From Pegea sp. RAD2-039 (Eukaryota; Chordata; Thaliacea; Salpida; Salpidae), in assembly GCA_034620365.1 (NCBI GenBank), contig JAQGEQ010000180.1, forward strand, positions 1 to 64,000: DNA of 64,000 bases. Reading direction: 5' to 3'. The notes beneath the pieces are model-generated. The model made no database searches. It was not told the origin of the DNA and saw nothing but the letters and a program-made list of their open reading frames with translations. Position numbers and translations under genes: made by a program. How positions within the stretch are numbered: position 1 is the stretch's first letter; each line of letters opens with the position of its first letter. This document shows positions 38,327 to 50,724 of this stretch, one piece after another.

Positions 38327-39148
38327 AGAACGCAGGGAGCGATAAGTTGCCCTGAATCAGTTGAAAGCTCTTACTGAAGAGAAAAAAGCTCAAGCTGAAA
38401 GAGTCGAACGCAGGGTTAGAAATTTACTACTTTTCTGTTTCTATTCATAAAATATTTTCTAGCTTCAAAGAGCACAAGCTCAAGAACAAGAGACGCTTGG
38501 AGATCCATCTAAACATCAAATGACTGAAGAAGATAAATAGAAGAAGATTTCATCTTATGAAGAAGCGTTTTTGTGTATTAAGGAAGCGACTGGAGTCTCA
38601 GAGATTCAGGTTTTATTTCATGAGAGTTGATTTAAAACTCACAGATTTCATTTTAGGAGGTTGTAGCGAGATTCTGTTTTCAAGGAGAGACACAAAAGCA
38701 TCTTGTAGAGCTAAAAAAGGCAAATATTACGCATGTGTCCGTAATCTTTTATCTTCTTCTGAAGAGAAGTTATTGAAACTTCTAGAAGATCTTGACGGCA
38801 CTGAAATACCTTCAATTCTACGTCAAATGGAGATAATGAGGTTCGAATTTAACTTTTGAAAAACTTTTATTTTCAAACTTTTTTTCAGTTTCAAAGTTCG
38901 ATTGAAACAAAACTTCCTTCCTACAACACCAGAATTGTTTTACCAACAACAACTAAAATTGATACATTCGAAGGTTTGCAGAACAAACTCCCCAACAAAT
39001 TTATAATAGTTGAATATCCTCAGATGAGGAAGATAGTGATGAAGATGACACAGCAGCTCCTACAAGAGCTGATCTAAAGCGAAGAGCGCAGCAATTAATT
39101 GACGCTAAAATGAAAAAAGGCCGAAATCGTCCACGAAGAAAGAAATGA
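38327..39148 (+). pseudogene. Outer-dynein-arm docking protein C-terminus (ODAD3/CCDC151-like), decayed
   Basis: Exons 38327-38414, 38463-38609, 38657-38840 and 38889-39148 have GT/AG borders. They encode a coiled coil (VALNQLKALTEEKKAQAER), the conserved YEEAF-IKEATGVSEIQ segment, EVVARF-FQGETQKHL, then KLPSYNTRIVLP, an acidic run and the basic end KKGRNRPRRKK. This set is typical of the ODA docking-complex coiled-coil proteins, CCDC151/ODAD3 most likely, CCDC114/63 possible. These proteins anchor outer dynein arms on cilia. Stops at 38343 and 38538 and shifts in the third and fourth exons show that it is dead. No 5' half is present. Confidence 0.65.
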
Positions 39149-39980
39149 TTTATCTTTTTGTCTAATATATTTTTGCGCATTTATCTTAACAACTTAATTA
39201 TATGTTAGAGTAAATAGTATCTGAGCTTTTTTGCTTTTTTAAAGTTTCTTCTTTCTGCCACGTTTAATCACTATCAATGAGCACTTTAAAAACCTCTAAA
39301 ACCGATTTTCATTACTATTTATAATAATCTTATATTCTTATTTTGTAGATAAAGAAGATGTTAAAAAGTTCTAGTTAGATCTAAATATTGATTTTTTAAA
39401 TAAATTCTTTATCATGTTTTTATCATTTGAAGAAAATAAATTTTTGAAAATAAAAATGTGATCCAAAAAAGAGTCTTTTAAAGATAATGTCTTTAAATAT
39501 TAAATCTTCGATATGCTGCTACAATTACCAATAGTTTTTCAGGGTCGGTATCTGATTACAATCAATTTAAAACTTTTAAACTTGAAAGTTTTGTTCTTAT
39601 TTAATTGATTTTTAGATTTTAACATTCTAACTTATTCTTCAATAATTTCTTTTCAGTTTTATTACTTTATTTTATAATTCAGTTTAATTTTTTAAATTAT
39701 TTTAATAACTAAATATTTATTAGATTATTTTTTATAACTAAGAAATGTTGAATAATCAAATTATTCAAATTCTGCTTGAAATTTATATATTATCGAAATT
39801 AAACTCAAAATTAACGTCAAATTGAAAAGTCGAACATTTACTAATAATCGAAAAAGGTAAAAGATGGGAAATATTTGATAACAGTAAAGATTTGGTTAAG
39901 ATGCGTAGTTTTGTGAGTGATATCAAACAATGAAATTAGGTTACAAGTAAAAAAGAAGTCAGAAAAGTTCTAAATTTAAT

Positions 39981-40165
39981 TAAGCATCAAAACTTTACGT
40001 AGTATGTGCGCTGTTCCCAATTTGAATTTCAGCTCCTTGATTTTTTCAAAGTATTTTTTAGTGAACTTTTCAAATTCTTTTGATGTTATTCCTAATGCAC
40101 CAATTACAACTGGAAGTATTTTAGTATTCACTTTCCATCTTCGGATCTTAATTTCTTTGTTTTAA
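39981..40165 (-). mobile_element. LINE C-terminal remnant in the left arm
   Basis: The minus frame reads the end of a non-LTR polyprotein: IRRWKVNTKILPVVIGALG, then SKDFEKF, close to the IPIVVGALG motif common near the C-terminus of such elements. The upstream part present in the right arm is deleted here. Confidence 0.65.
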
Positions 40166-41372
40166 CTTTTTTTGATTTATTTAATTATTACAATTTAATT
40201 TAATTCATAATCATCTATTCAGTTTATTTAATTCCAAAGTCATATTTAAATAAATGACAAAAACAAGTAGATCTCTTTAATTTAGAAACAAACAAATTTA
40301 TTTTTAGAGTTTTCTTTAAGCTGAGTAGCATCAACTATAGAAAAACTTGTCTTTACAAACCAACTCTGCTCCTAGCAGCACGCAATTAAACACCTACTTT
40401 GATAGAATGGTTGACGCATATTTATAAAACGTAGTCTTAGATGTCTTATAGTTATAAACTATCACAATTTTATCAAAATCTTGCCGGTTTATGCTAATTT
40501 ATTTATATTAAAAGTATTTCAAGAGAGCCTATAGACTGATTATGAAAAGTTTAAGAACCAGCGATCTTAAGATTAGAGGTAAGCTCTTCAACTAACTGTT
40601 TGTAAATTCATTGTTAGTTTTGTCTTTGTTAATTATTTTTATGGAAAAATTGTAGCTGATCACGTTAGGTTATTTAATCAAATATTTTTACAAAAGTTTT
40701 TTTGAGTTTTGGTTAATGAGTTGTTTAAAATGATTTGATAATAATGAATGATAAAAGAAATATTCAATTAATCAAGATAACTAATTCTTTTAATGTTAAT
40801 AGCGAGCTAACTTGAATTATTTTGACAACGATATTAGCATCTATGACGTAATAACCAATAATATATAACTTACTTGTAAAAAAGTTTTTCTTTTAATTGT
40901 CTACTTTATTGAGGTTTGTACATCGCTCTTTTAAAACTTAACTAAATTAAGTAAATAAGTAAATCTTTCAAAGTTTTTAATTATATTTGAGAATTATGAA
41001 ATAATATTGATTAAAATCATTGCTTTAGATAGTTACTGAAAAAGTTAATTTTGATTTATACTTTATATCAATTTTAAAGTAGAAATTATGCAATTATTCT
41101 ATTTAATTTTTAATGTTTAGTTTAGATATTTTGAGATCGCAAACAGAGTCGTTAGTAATCTCAAATTGTTTTTTTGAATACTTTCGAATGTTATTGAGCA
41201 GTTTTAGTTTGCTTTTATAAATATGCGACAATACTAGGATATAATTAATAGCTTTCATCGCTAACTAAGTTAATTTTAAAAGTTTATAATTAAAAAGTAG
41301 TTGTTAACATTAATTTTTTGTCGTGCTATTTAAAAATATCTTTTCATCAGATAGAAATATTTATTTTTCGAG

Positions 41373-44300
41373 ATGGATAAGCAACTAGACTTACTTAGTA
41401 AGTATTTTTCAATCTAACATTTTATTTTTAAACCTTGTAATAAAGTTATACAAGTAACATTAACACTTTGTAGTTCATGAGTAAATGTTATTCTTATGAT
41501 TTCAGATCATACTATGGAAGTTCACTTATATGAAGTGAATCACCTACATATAAACGAAATCTATTTTCAACTGGTAAGTAAATAAGCTTATTAACTTTAT
41601 TAATACCACTTTGAAATAACTATTGTACAGTGTATAACAAGCTTGCTTTGTTTAAATTAACTAATTTTTTATATTTCAGCCAAAATTAGTATTGTTTGAA
41701 ATATCATTGTTTGGTAAGTTTACTTTTGTTTTAAATAGTTATATTTTAAATTAAATGTCTTAATGTGACTGATAATAAGTTTTTAAAACTACATTTTTAT
41801 TTAAAGGTAATTTTGAACAAACGAAATTTAAAGGTTAGAGAATTAATTAATTGATTGTAACCTCATATATTAACATATGAAAATTTTAGGTACAATTCCA
41901 CAAAATGTTTTTAACCTGCAGCAGTGGAAATGTTTGTTGGTAAAATGATTTATTTCAATTATTATGTTAAAAACACCTAATAATATATCAAATATTTACT
42001 TTTTCAAGCTTATTTAATTATATTTGATTCAATAAACCCTTGCAGAATTTCTTTTTTAATTTAAAGATTCTGTTAATAAGTAAAAATAACTTATGATTTT
42101 ATTTTTAGTTGGAATACATGAAGCACCTAAGTAAGTGTAACAGACAAAATGTTTGTTCTAAAAATAATAAATTTAATCTGATTTTTCTGAAACTTGTTAC
42201 TTTATGGTCATAGTTTTGTTTATATTTTCAATTAAATTGTAGAATTTTAAGTCTTAATACAAAATTAAAAATATTTTCAGCTGTTAACAAAGTTGTTGTT
42301 GGGGATATTGTTGAAAATGCTATAGACTTCAATACAGTGAGTTAAATAAACATTTTCCTGGTTGATAGCACTTGATTGTCTTTTATAGTAGTTTTAAGAC
42401 TGATTGGCAAATAGAATTTTAGTATTTTATCAGAAAGTATTTGATTCATCCTTATTCATACTTAATGCAAATTAATAAATGATAACAGTTGACTGAATAA
42501 GTTATTACAGTTTTTGTTTAACTCTATTTCTTATAGGAAACCTCATCAGTTGTTGAAGTTATTGATGAAGAAAAAGAAATGGTAAATTTTAACCCTTGAT
42601 ATAAAATATGTACATTATAAAACTATTTGTTTATTTTTTTAACTATATAAAAGATTAATTATTCATCTTTAATAAAATAATAATGGTCATATTGAAATTA
42701 AATCAGCTTAAAATCAAATATTTGTTAAACTTTCAATACTTTTAAAACAAAATAATTTAAGTAGAAGTAAAATATGTAAAACTGTGAAATATTTTTCAGT
42801 TGACTGATTTGGAAGATGGTGGTGATGATTTGAAACCTTCCAGCGTGAGTTTCTTTTTCTTCTAATTTCAGGGTGTCTTTGATTCTAATTAAAAACTCTT
42901 CATCCGTTTGTTAAATAGATTGTATTAATGTTTGTGAAACAAATTTAACTTCTTTTGCTGCTTCACTTGCATTTGTATAATTTGAGTATCAATCGCTTTT
43001 ATTTTATATAAAAATAGTAATTTCAGTTTTTTAAAAACCAAACATTTATAACAATTATACAAAGACACAAAATTAAAAACTCAAATACACTCAAATAAAA
43101 TATATCACAGTTATACAAAATAACAGCTTTCTTTCTAGCTATGATGTGTTAACTAAAAACATATTTAAAGTTCTGCTTACTTTAAATTAAGGTTCAATGT
43201 CAGTCTTTTATTTAAGGTGGTTTTCCGATTTTAGCATTAGTTTAAATTGTTTAAACTATTAGTTTTAAAGTTATGTTTAAGCTACTAAACAAATTTGAAA
43301 CTGAAGGTTGTAGTTTAAAGTCAACAAGATTGTAATCAAATTAATTATTTTACAAAACAAAATTGTAATTTATTATTTTGATAAATGATAAAACTTGAAA
43401 ATACTTTTAATTAAACCACTAACTTATTCCAAAAAAGTAGTAAAATATATTTGAGCAGTTTAAAAATGGTTGTCAATACATATTTTCTATAGTTATTAGA
43501 GTTACTCAAGGAATGTGACAGTGACAGCTCTTCAATCTCCTCATGGGTTAGTTTCTGTGATTAATTTATCATCACCCATTTTGTTTATTAAATCTTATAT
43601 GTACTTTTTGTTTCTAAGAACTTTTTTTCAAGTTATGATAACTGAATTAAATACTGGTTTTGTATACAATGATATCAAAACTTTTTTGGTACTTTTAAAA
43701 GATAAAACATAAAGTTGTAATTTCTAGGAAACCGATTGCTCAGAAACCAACAATAATTTGGTGAATCCAGTTTTGGTAAATACTAATTTGATCGTAAACC
43801 TAATTTATTTTCCTTTAAATGTAAATTTGCCTTATTAAAACTTACTGAAAATATTTATTTATGATTTTAGATTGAAAACAATGAAATGAAAAGCAAAGTC
43901 AATTCGATAATTTCAGAACCTAATACAGTTAGTGAAAAATTACCATTTCTATTTGTTTCTTTGATCTAAAAACTAAAACATTGTAAATTTTAATGTTAAA
44001 CAAGTTATTGAAATAATTATTACAGATCTAAATACAAGTTACTGATTTAATTTTTCATTAAGTTTATTGATAATATAGAAGATAATCTTATAGAAACTGA
44101 TTTGATTGCTTTCAGACAAAGAGTAAACCATTATAGCTTCTATTCAAAAACTCACTAGATTGTCATTATCATACTACAGATTATTTAATATTTCATTCAT
44201 TAATAGTTTAGAAATAAAAAATTTATGATTTAACTTCAATTTATTTTTAATTTAATCAAACTAATTTTCATTATTATTAACATTTTTGATATAAAAGAAA

Positions 44301-47300
44301 ATAAAAATTTAATAGCTCGTACCTCTGTTGCTATTTCATTTGCTGTTTTTACTATATTAAAATACAAACAGACTAATTTTTCTTTCATTGTTTTCAGGAA
44401 CAAAGCATAGGTGATAATAGCAATATTCAAAATGTTGAAAACAAACCAGTTAGTTTTGATTTAATGTTGATATTACAATGGTTTTACTTCACAAGTTTTT
44501 TTTGATTTAAATATAAATTCTCTGTAATATTACTGAAAAAAATTAAAGTAATAAATTTGTTATAACTACTTTAGAAATTTTTTATAAATTACGTTTTCAA
44601 AATAAAATTAATATTATTTTTGCTCTCAACTTTATTTAAATTTCAATCAATTTTTTTCAGGATCAAAATATCCCATATGAAGAACCTAAGAATATAAATA
44701 TTGAAAGCAAACCGGTAAGTTTGGTTATTTGGTTTTTGTTTATCAGATACAAATTTGTAACTTTTTAGAAATTATTGATAACAAGTTAATGTTTATATAA
44801 AAATGAGTCTTCTCAATTATAAATTTAAGTTGTTCAATGCAGGAAACAGCTTTCGAGATTTTCAAGAGAAATTTTTTGAGAATAAGAGCTGTAAGTAAAA
44901 ACTTATACGTGATTTTGAATATAACGTAAAAAATTTAAAGCAATTATTTTCGATCTCTCCATAAACTTTTAAAATCTCTGAATTTCATTTTAATGAATTT
45001 AAATTCTTTTTTTATAGTCATGAATTACGTTAAATAAAGTAAATTAATTATTTTACATAGAGAAAATTAAATCTTATAACTTGAAAAATGATAAACTTGA
45101 AAATACCTTATTCAAACCATTAACTTATTACAGAAAAGTAGTAAAGTAAATTTGAACAATTTTTATATAGTTTTTAACAAATTCTTTCTTTAGGAACAAA
45201 AAGCTAAAAAGGAAAGTCAAAGTGACAGGAGTTCAATTTCCTCATTGGTTAGTTTCTGTGATTAATTTATCATCAGTCATTTTGTTTATAAGTTCTGATG
45301 TTTAGTTTTTGTTAGTCACAACTTTGGTTCAAGTTATATAAATTAGATTAAATAATTGTTGTTTTCATGAATTGATCAAATATTTTGATCTTTTTGCTAA
45401 TTTATAAGAAAAATAACTCTAAAAAAATATGTGTAAGTTAACACTAATACCTGATGTTAAATAGAACATAAAAATGTAAAGCAATTAATTTCTAGCTCTC
45501 AATAAAATTTATTACTTCTGAATTTTGTTTTAATAAATTTAAAATCATTTTTTTAGTCATGAATTATGTTAAATAAAATCAAATTAACTACTTTACAAAA
45601 ACAAAATTAAATCTTATAACTTGAAAAATGATAAAACATAAAAATACTTTATTGAAACAACTAACTTATTACAGAAAATTAGTAAAATAAATTTGAATAA
45701 TTTTCATATAGTTTTTAATAAATATTTTCTTTAGGAATCAAATGCTAGCAAGAAAAGTCAAAGTGACATCTGGTCAATCTCCTCATTGGTTAGTTTCTGT
45801 GATTAATTTATTATCAGTCATTTTGTTTATAAATTCTTAAAAAGGGTTTTTTTTAGTTATAACTATATTTCAGGTTAAATAAATTTAATTAGATAATAGT
45901 TGTTTCCATGAAAACATCAAATAAGTTGTTTTTGTTACTTTCAAATAATAAAAGATAAACTTGTCTTTTTTAGAAAGCCGATAGCGAAGAAACCAGCAAT
46001 AATTTGGTTAATCCAGGTTTGGTAAGTACTAATTTGATCCTAAACCTAATTTCTTTTATTTTAAATATAAATTTGCCTTATTAAAACTTATTGAAAATAT
46101 TTATTTATGATTTTAGATTGAAAAAGATGAAATGAAAAGCAAAGTCACTGCGATAATTTCAGAACCGGATACAGTAAGTGAAAATTGATTATTTCTTTTT
46201 GTTTTTTTGACCAAAACCAAGATTATTGTAAATTTTAATAATAAAACTAATTTAGAGTTAGCTATTAAGGATATAAATACTAGTTACTGATGTAATTTTT
46301 CATTAAATTTATTTATAATATAGAAGATAATCTTATAGAAACTGGTTTAATAGCTTTCAGACAAAGAGTAAAACCATTTTAGTTTCGTTTCAAAAACTTA
46401 CTAGATTGTCATTATCATACAATAGAATATTTAATATTTCATTCAATTAATTGTTTCAAAATAATTTATTGATTTTAAACTTTTTGATTTAGCTTCAGTT
46501 TGTTGTTAAATTAATCAAACTAATTTTTATTTTCCTTTAAAGCTTTGACATAAAAGAAAACATAACGTAATAATTATTCGTTTGTATCTCCGTTGCAGAT
46601 TTATTTGCTGTTTTTACTATATTAAAATTCTAACTGATTAATTATTATTTTATTTTTTTTAGAAACATGGTATAGATGATAATAACAATATTCAAAATGT
46701 TGAAAGCAAACCAGTTAGTTGTGATTTAGTGTTGATATTATAATATTTTTACTTTACAAGTTTTTTCTGATTTAAATATTAACTCTCTGTAAAATTCTTC
46801 TAAGAAAATCAAACTAATAAAATTATTGTCACTACATTAGAAAACTTTTATAAATTACGACTTCAACATAAAATCAATCTTATTTTTTCTCTCAATTTCA
46901 TTTAAATGTTAATCATTTTTTTCAGGATCAAAATATCCCAGATGAAAAACCGAAGAATATTATTATTGAAAGCAAACCGGTAAGTTTGGTTATTCAGCTT
47001 TTCTTTGTCAGTTACATAAATGACTCTTTATAATTATTATTGACAAGTTATTGTTTGTATCAAAATTTGATGCTTCTCAAGATAAACTGTAAATTTAAGT
47101 TGTTCAATGCAAGAAAACGTATTTGAAACTTATAAAAAGATAACTCGAAAAAGTTATCTGTAAATTAACACTATTACATTATGTTAAATATAACGTACAA
47201 AATTTACAGTAATTAATTTCTACCTCTCTATAAACGATTAATTTCTCTGATTTTAGTTTTAATGGAGTTTAAATTATTCTTTTAGTCATGAATTAAGTTA

Positions 47301-48987
47301 AATATAATCAAATTAACTACCTTACAAAAACAAAATTAAATCGTATAACTTTAAAAAGAAAAAATCTTGTAAACACCTTTTTAAAACCACTAACGATTTT
47401 CATAATAGTAGTAAAATAAATTTGAACAGTTTTCATATAGTTTTTAACAAATGTTTTCCTTAGAAATCAAACGCTATCAAGAAATGTGACAGTGACAAGT
47501 GTTCAATCTCCTCATTGGTTAGTTTCTGTGATTAATTTATCACCAGTCATTTTGCTTATTAATTCTTATATATAGTTTTTGTTAGTCATAATTTTATTTC
47601 AAGATATATAAATTTAATTAAATAATAGTTGTTTTCATGAGAAAAATAAACAATTTTTTAATTTTTGCTATTTTTAAATAATAAAAGATAAACTTGTATT
47701 TTGTAGAAAACCGATTGCGGAGAAACCAACAATAATTTGGTGAATCCAGTTTTGGTAAATAATAATTTGATCTTAAACCTAATTTATTTTGTTTTAAATA
47801 TAAATTTTTCCTCTTAAAACTTACTTCGAATATTTATTTATGATTTTAGATTGAAAACGATGAAATAGAAAGCAAAGTCACTTCGATAATTTCAGAACCT
47901 GATACAGTTAGTGAAAATGATTGTTTCTATTTGGTGTTCTATTTAAAAATATTTCTTCCTGTCTTTTTAAACAGGTTTAATATAAAAAAATTATTAATGA
48001 AAATTTAGTTATTTGTACTATATTAAAAGTAAAGTTGATTAATTAATTCTTTATTTTTTTCAGATACAAAGCATAGGTGATAATAGCAATATTCAAAATG
48101 TTGAAAGCAAACCAGTTAGTTGTTATTTAATGTTGATATTATAATGGTTTTATTTGAAAAGTTATTTTCTGATTTAAATAATAATTTTGTTCAATATTTC
48201 TGTGAAAATATTTCACTAATAAAATTATTGTCACTACTTTAGACAAATTTTTTAAACTACAACTTGAATATAGAATTGATATTATTTTTTCAGTCAACTT
48301 CAATTGAACCTTAATTATTTTATTCAGGATCAAAATATCCCAGATGAAGAACCTAAGAATATAAATGTCGAAAGCAGACCGGTAAGTTTAATTTCGTTTA
48401 TCAGTTACATATAGGATTGTTTATAATTATTATTAACAAGTTATTGTTTATAGTGAAAATGATTTTTCTTAAATTAAATTGTAAAATTAAGTTGTTCAAT
48501 GCAGAAAAACAAGGCTGAAACTGGGAAAAAAGATGCAATCAAAAAATTATCTGTAAGTTAATACCTGATGCTAAATATAAATTAAAGAATATTGAAGCAA
48601 TTAATTTCTATTTAACAAAATTTTAGTTTTCTCTGAATTTTATTTTATTAAAATAAGAATCTTTAGTTCTATAAAATGAATTAAGTAAAATATTAAATTT
48701 AAAAAACAATTTGCAGAAGAAGAAGAGATTTAGAAACCTTTTGATTCGAGTTTTTACTTGTGGATGCGTAAGAAAATGTAAACTGAAAGTTTATCTTTTA
48801 TATGATTTACTTATTTTATTTCTTAGTAATTTCGAAAACCTAACTTTTGTGATATAATTTAGCAATATAAAAAACATTCTATATACTATTTGCTTTTATC
48901 ATTTAATTTTAATTGAAAATAAAACTTTTGTTTATTTATTTTATTTTTCATTTTCAGAATCTGGAGTTGAATGATGGAACTGATTAG
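41373..48987 (+). CDS. Micro-exon gene with a triplicated six-exon cassette, left copy (about 464 aa)
   Basis: I read 29 usable exons of 22-68 bases. Unique 5' exons: 41373-41397, 41506-41573, 41680-41713, 41807-41833, 41891-41940, 42109-42130, 42281-42336, 42537-42581, 42800-42844. Cassette 1: 43493, 43728, 43871, 44398, 44661, 44843. Then 45194, 45735, 45974, 46117, 46663, 46926. Cassette 3: 47464, 47707, 47850, 48064, 48328, 48505. Last: 48717-48767, 48958-48987. Cassette exons are 48-57 bases, all multiples of three and phase 0. Their cores are SISSL, NNLVNPVL, SKVTSIISEPDT, NIQNVESKP, DQNIPDEEPKNI and a Lys-rich unit. The exon at 47114-47159 is decayed (46 bases, stop). There is no signal peptide; the tail is basic (KKKRFRN). 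The family is not recognised. All phases agree through 465 codons, strong evidence for a real gene. Confidence 0.8.
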
Positions 48988-49786
48988 AAATATTTTTTCT
49001 ACATCTGCTGATAAACAAATAAACAAATTTGATGGATTTTGAGAAGTTTTGTCGAGTTAATTGCTGACGTAAATGTGATAATATTCATTGTTGTACCGTT
49101 TACATTCGACTATAAACACTATTCAAATCTTAAACATTATTTGTCGAAGCGTATCAGAATAAACAAAAATCTTTCTTAGACTTTTCTTGGTTTTTGTTTT
49201 TGGTTTCAAAAGTATACAAAATTTTTATCAGATATTTTGTAATATAACTTTTCCTCAGATTCTAGATAACTCTGACAGCTCTCAATGTATTTATAGATGT
49301 TACATAATTGACGAAAAATTAATTAATAATTAATGAGTGCAATCAATGTTCTCATCTTTTCAATCTAACATAAACTTCTTTATAAAATTTGTAAAGGTTT
49401 TCTTTAAAGAATTGACTTTTCAGCCAATGACACAATCAGGTCGCTGGATTCATTTATTTTTGATATTTAAATAAATACAAACTCTTCTTAATATTACTAA
49501 TGTATCAAAAAACTACAGTCAGATGAACTTCTAGTATTTGATTCAAGTATTTAAAGAAAAGTCCAGCTTTTATGTCTGACCCTGTCAGAGTACTTACCTT
49601 CTTGTCTACGAGGAACTTGTATTAATATTTATGTATTACTAAAAAACAAGTTTTATGAATTTAGAATTTTTATGTAAATTTGAAAAAATTGTCTATAAAA
49701 ATGTAATTATTATAGAAAGTTAAATAATGTTTTTAATTTTACTAAAAAAATTGACAAATGAATAAATTGTAAGTTACCAAAATGAA

Positions 49787-49858
49787 CTCCCCGTCGGGGA
49801 ATCGAACCCCGGTCTCCCGCGTGACAGGCGGGGATACTCACCACTATACTAACGAGGA
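49787..49858 (-). tRNA. tRNA-Asp(GTC): tRNA-Asp (GTC), left arm
   Basis: A 72-base cloverleaf with a TCCTCG start, D arm TAGTATAGTGGTGAG, anticodon GTC at 49823-49825, T arm GGTTCGATTCC and a perfect acceptor stem. It is the common animal tRNA-Asp sequence, with A and B boxes intact, and a short T-run lies downstream. The inverted copy lies at 52889-52960. Confidence 0.97.
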
Positions 49859-49868
49859 TACCGAACAT

Positions 49869-49938
49869 GGCCAGGGGGATCGAACCCGCGACATTCGCGT
49901 TATTAGCACGACGCTCTAACCAACTGAGCTAACCGGCT
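49869..49938 (-). tRNA. tRNA-Ile (AAT), degenerate, probably a pseudogene
   Basis: D arm TTAGCTCAGTTGGTTAGAGC, anticodon AAT (49902-49904) in loop CTAATAA, and T arm GGGTTCGATCC identify tRNA-Ile. The 3' side of the T stem and acceptor is about three bases short, and the first acceptor base is A where G is usual, so folding is impaired. It occurs only in the left arm, 10 bases from the tRNA-Asp. Confidence 0.75.
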
Positions 49939-50430
49939 ACGGTAATTATGTAGAGTTTGTAACTTATTACAAATATATTTAATTCATTTGAAACTTATTC
50001 TTTCCAAATATGAATATATTTATCATACTTATATTTCATATACTCCCTAGCCATGTGATCCATATGAAGGTAGCTAATATAGTGTTTATAATTGTATTAT
50101 TATTAATATAAATTTATTTATATAAATGTAGTTTTCTAGTAGCTTTGAAAGCGTGTCAAAAATGCTTTAGACGCCCAAGTGATATCGCCAAACATTTGCT
50201 TAAAGACTTATTAATGTTTATATGAACGTAGCTAAGACTTCTAAATTTTATCTATTTGAATAAGGTAAGTGTCTATCAGGAGTAATCTCCTTTTTTTTTC
50301 AATCAAACATAAATTTAATGCTAGTAATTGATAATATAGAAACTATTTATCATAAAATAATGAAGTGAATAAAAGCGATTTTTGATTTGGTGGTAATGGA
50401 GATATGTACGTGAAACTTAGCTTTTATTAT
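49939..50430. other. Left-arm-specific insertion
   Basis: These bases have no counterpart in the right arm, where the same flanks (AATTACCG and TATATAAGCAATGATAG) lie next to each other. With the tRNA-Ile they form a block of about 0.55 kb present in one arm only. No gene is seen in it. Confidence 0.65.
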
Positions 50431-50644
50431 TTATTAATTATTTAATCTATATAAGCAATGATAGAAACTTTGTAACTTTTTCATTATGAAAGTAAATGTT
50501 TATTCAATAAAATTTTAAAAGTTCTTATGGAACTTAATTTCAATTTAATAAAATTTTATATTTAGAGCAGCTTAACGTTTGAAAATGTTTGCTTAATACA
50601 AAAATTACTCGAAAAAGTCAAATTAAAGTTGAAAAAGAAAACAG

Positions 50645-50724
50645 TAGAAACATGCGATGCATGTAGAGTATTTTTCTACAGCTGGTGGAATTACAGAGAA
50701 ACATTTGTTTGTGAAAGTTCATAG
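50645..50724 (+). pseudogene. Nuclear-receptor DNA-binding-domain-like exon
   Basis: The frame reads ETCDACRVFFYSWW, then FVCESS. The C-x2-C-x2-FF core followed by a further cysteine matches the first zinc-module helix (P-box region) of nuclear hormone receptors. An AG precedes and GTATGT follows, but the codon before the donor is TAG in this frame and no neighbouring receptor exon is found. It lies at the left edge of the palindrome spacer. It is a relic or a chance match. Confidence 0.4.

Larger units (their letters stand above)
39203..50640. repeat. Giant inverted repeat, left arm (about 11.4 kb)
   Basis: The reverse complement of 52665-64000 follows this arm from end to end. The TGTTAGAGTAAATAG sequence at 39203 pairs with the last bases of the window and the sequence around 50560-50640 pairs with 52665-52750. 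The arms differ by many substitutions and by indels. This arm lacks about 430 bases present at 62610-63045 and about 140 bases at 62200-62340. It has an extra 0.5 kb plus a tRNA-Ile near 49869-50430. The non-genic parts 40166-41372 and 48988-49786 hold nothing else I recognise. Confidence 0.92.

Noticed and set aside
42537..42581. VVEVIDEE as a SUMO-interacting motif in the micro-exon protein
   Set aside because: The right-arm copy reads VDELIEEE at the same place, so the motif is not kept.
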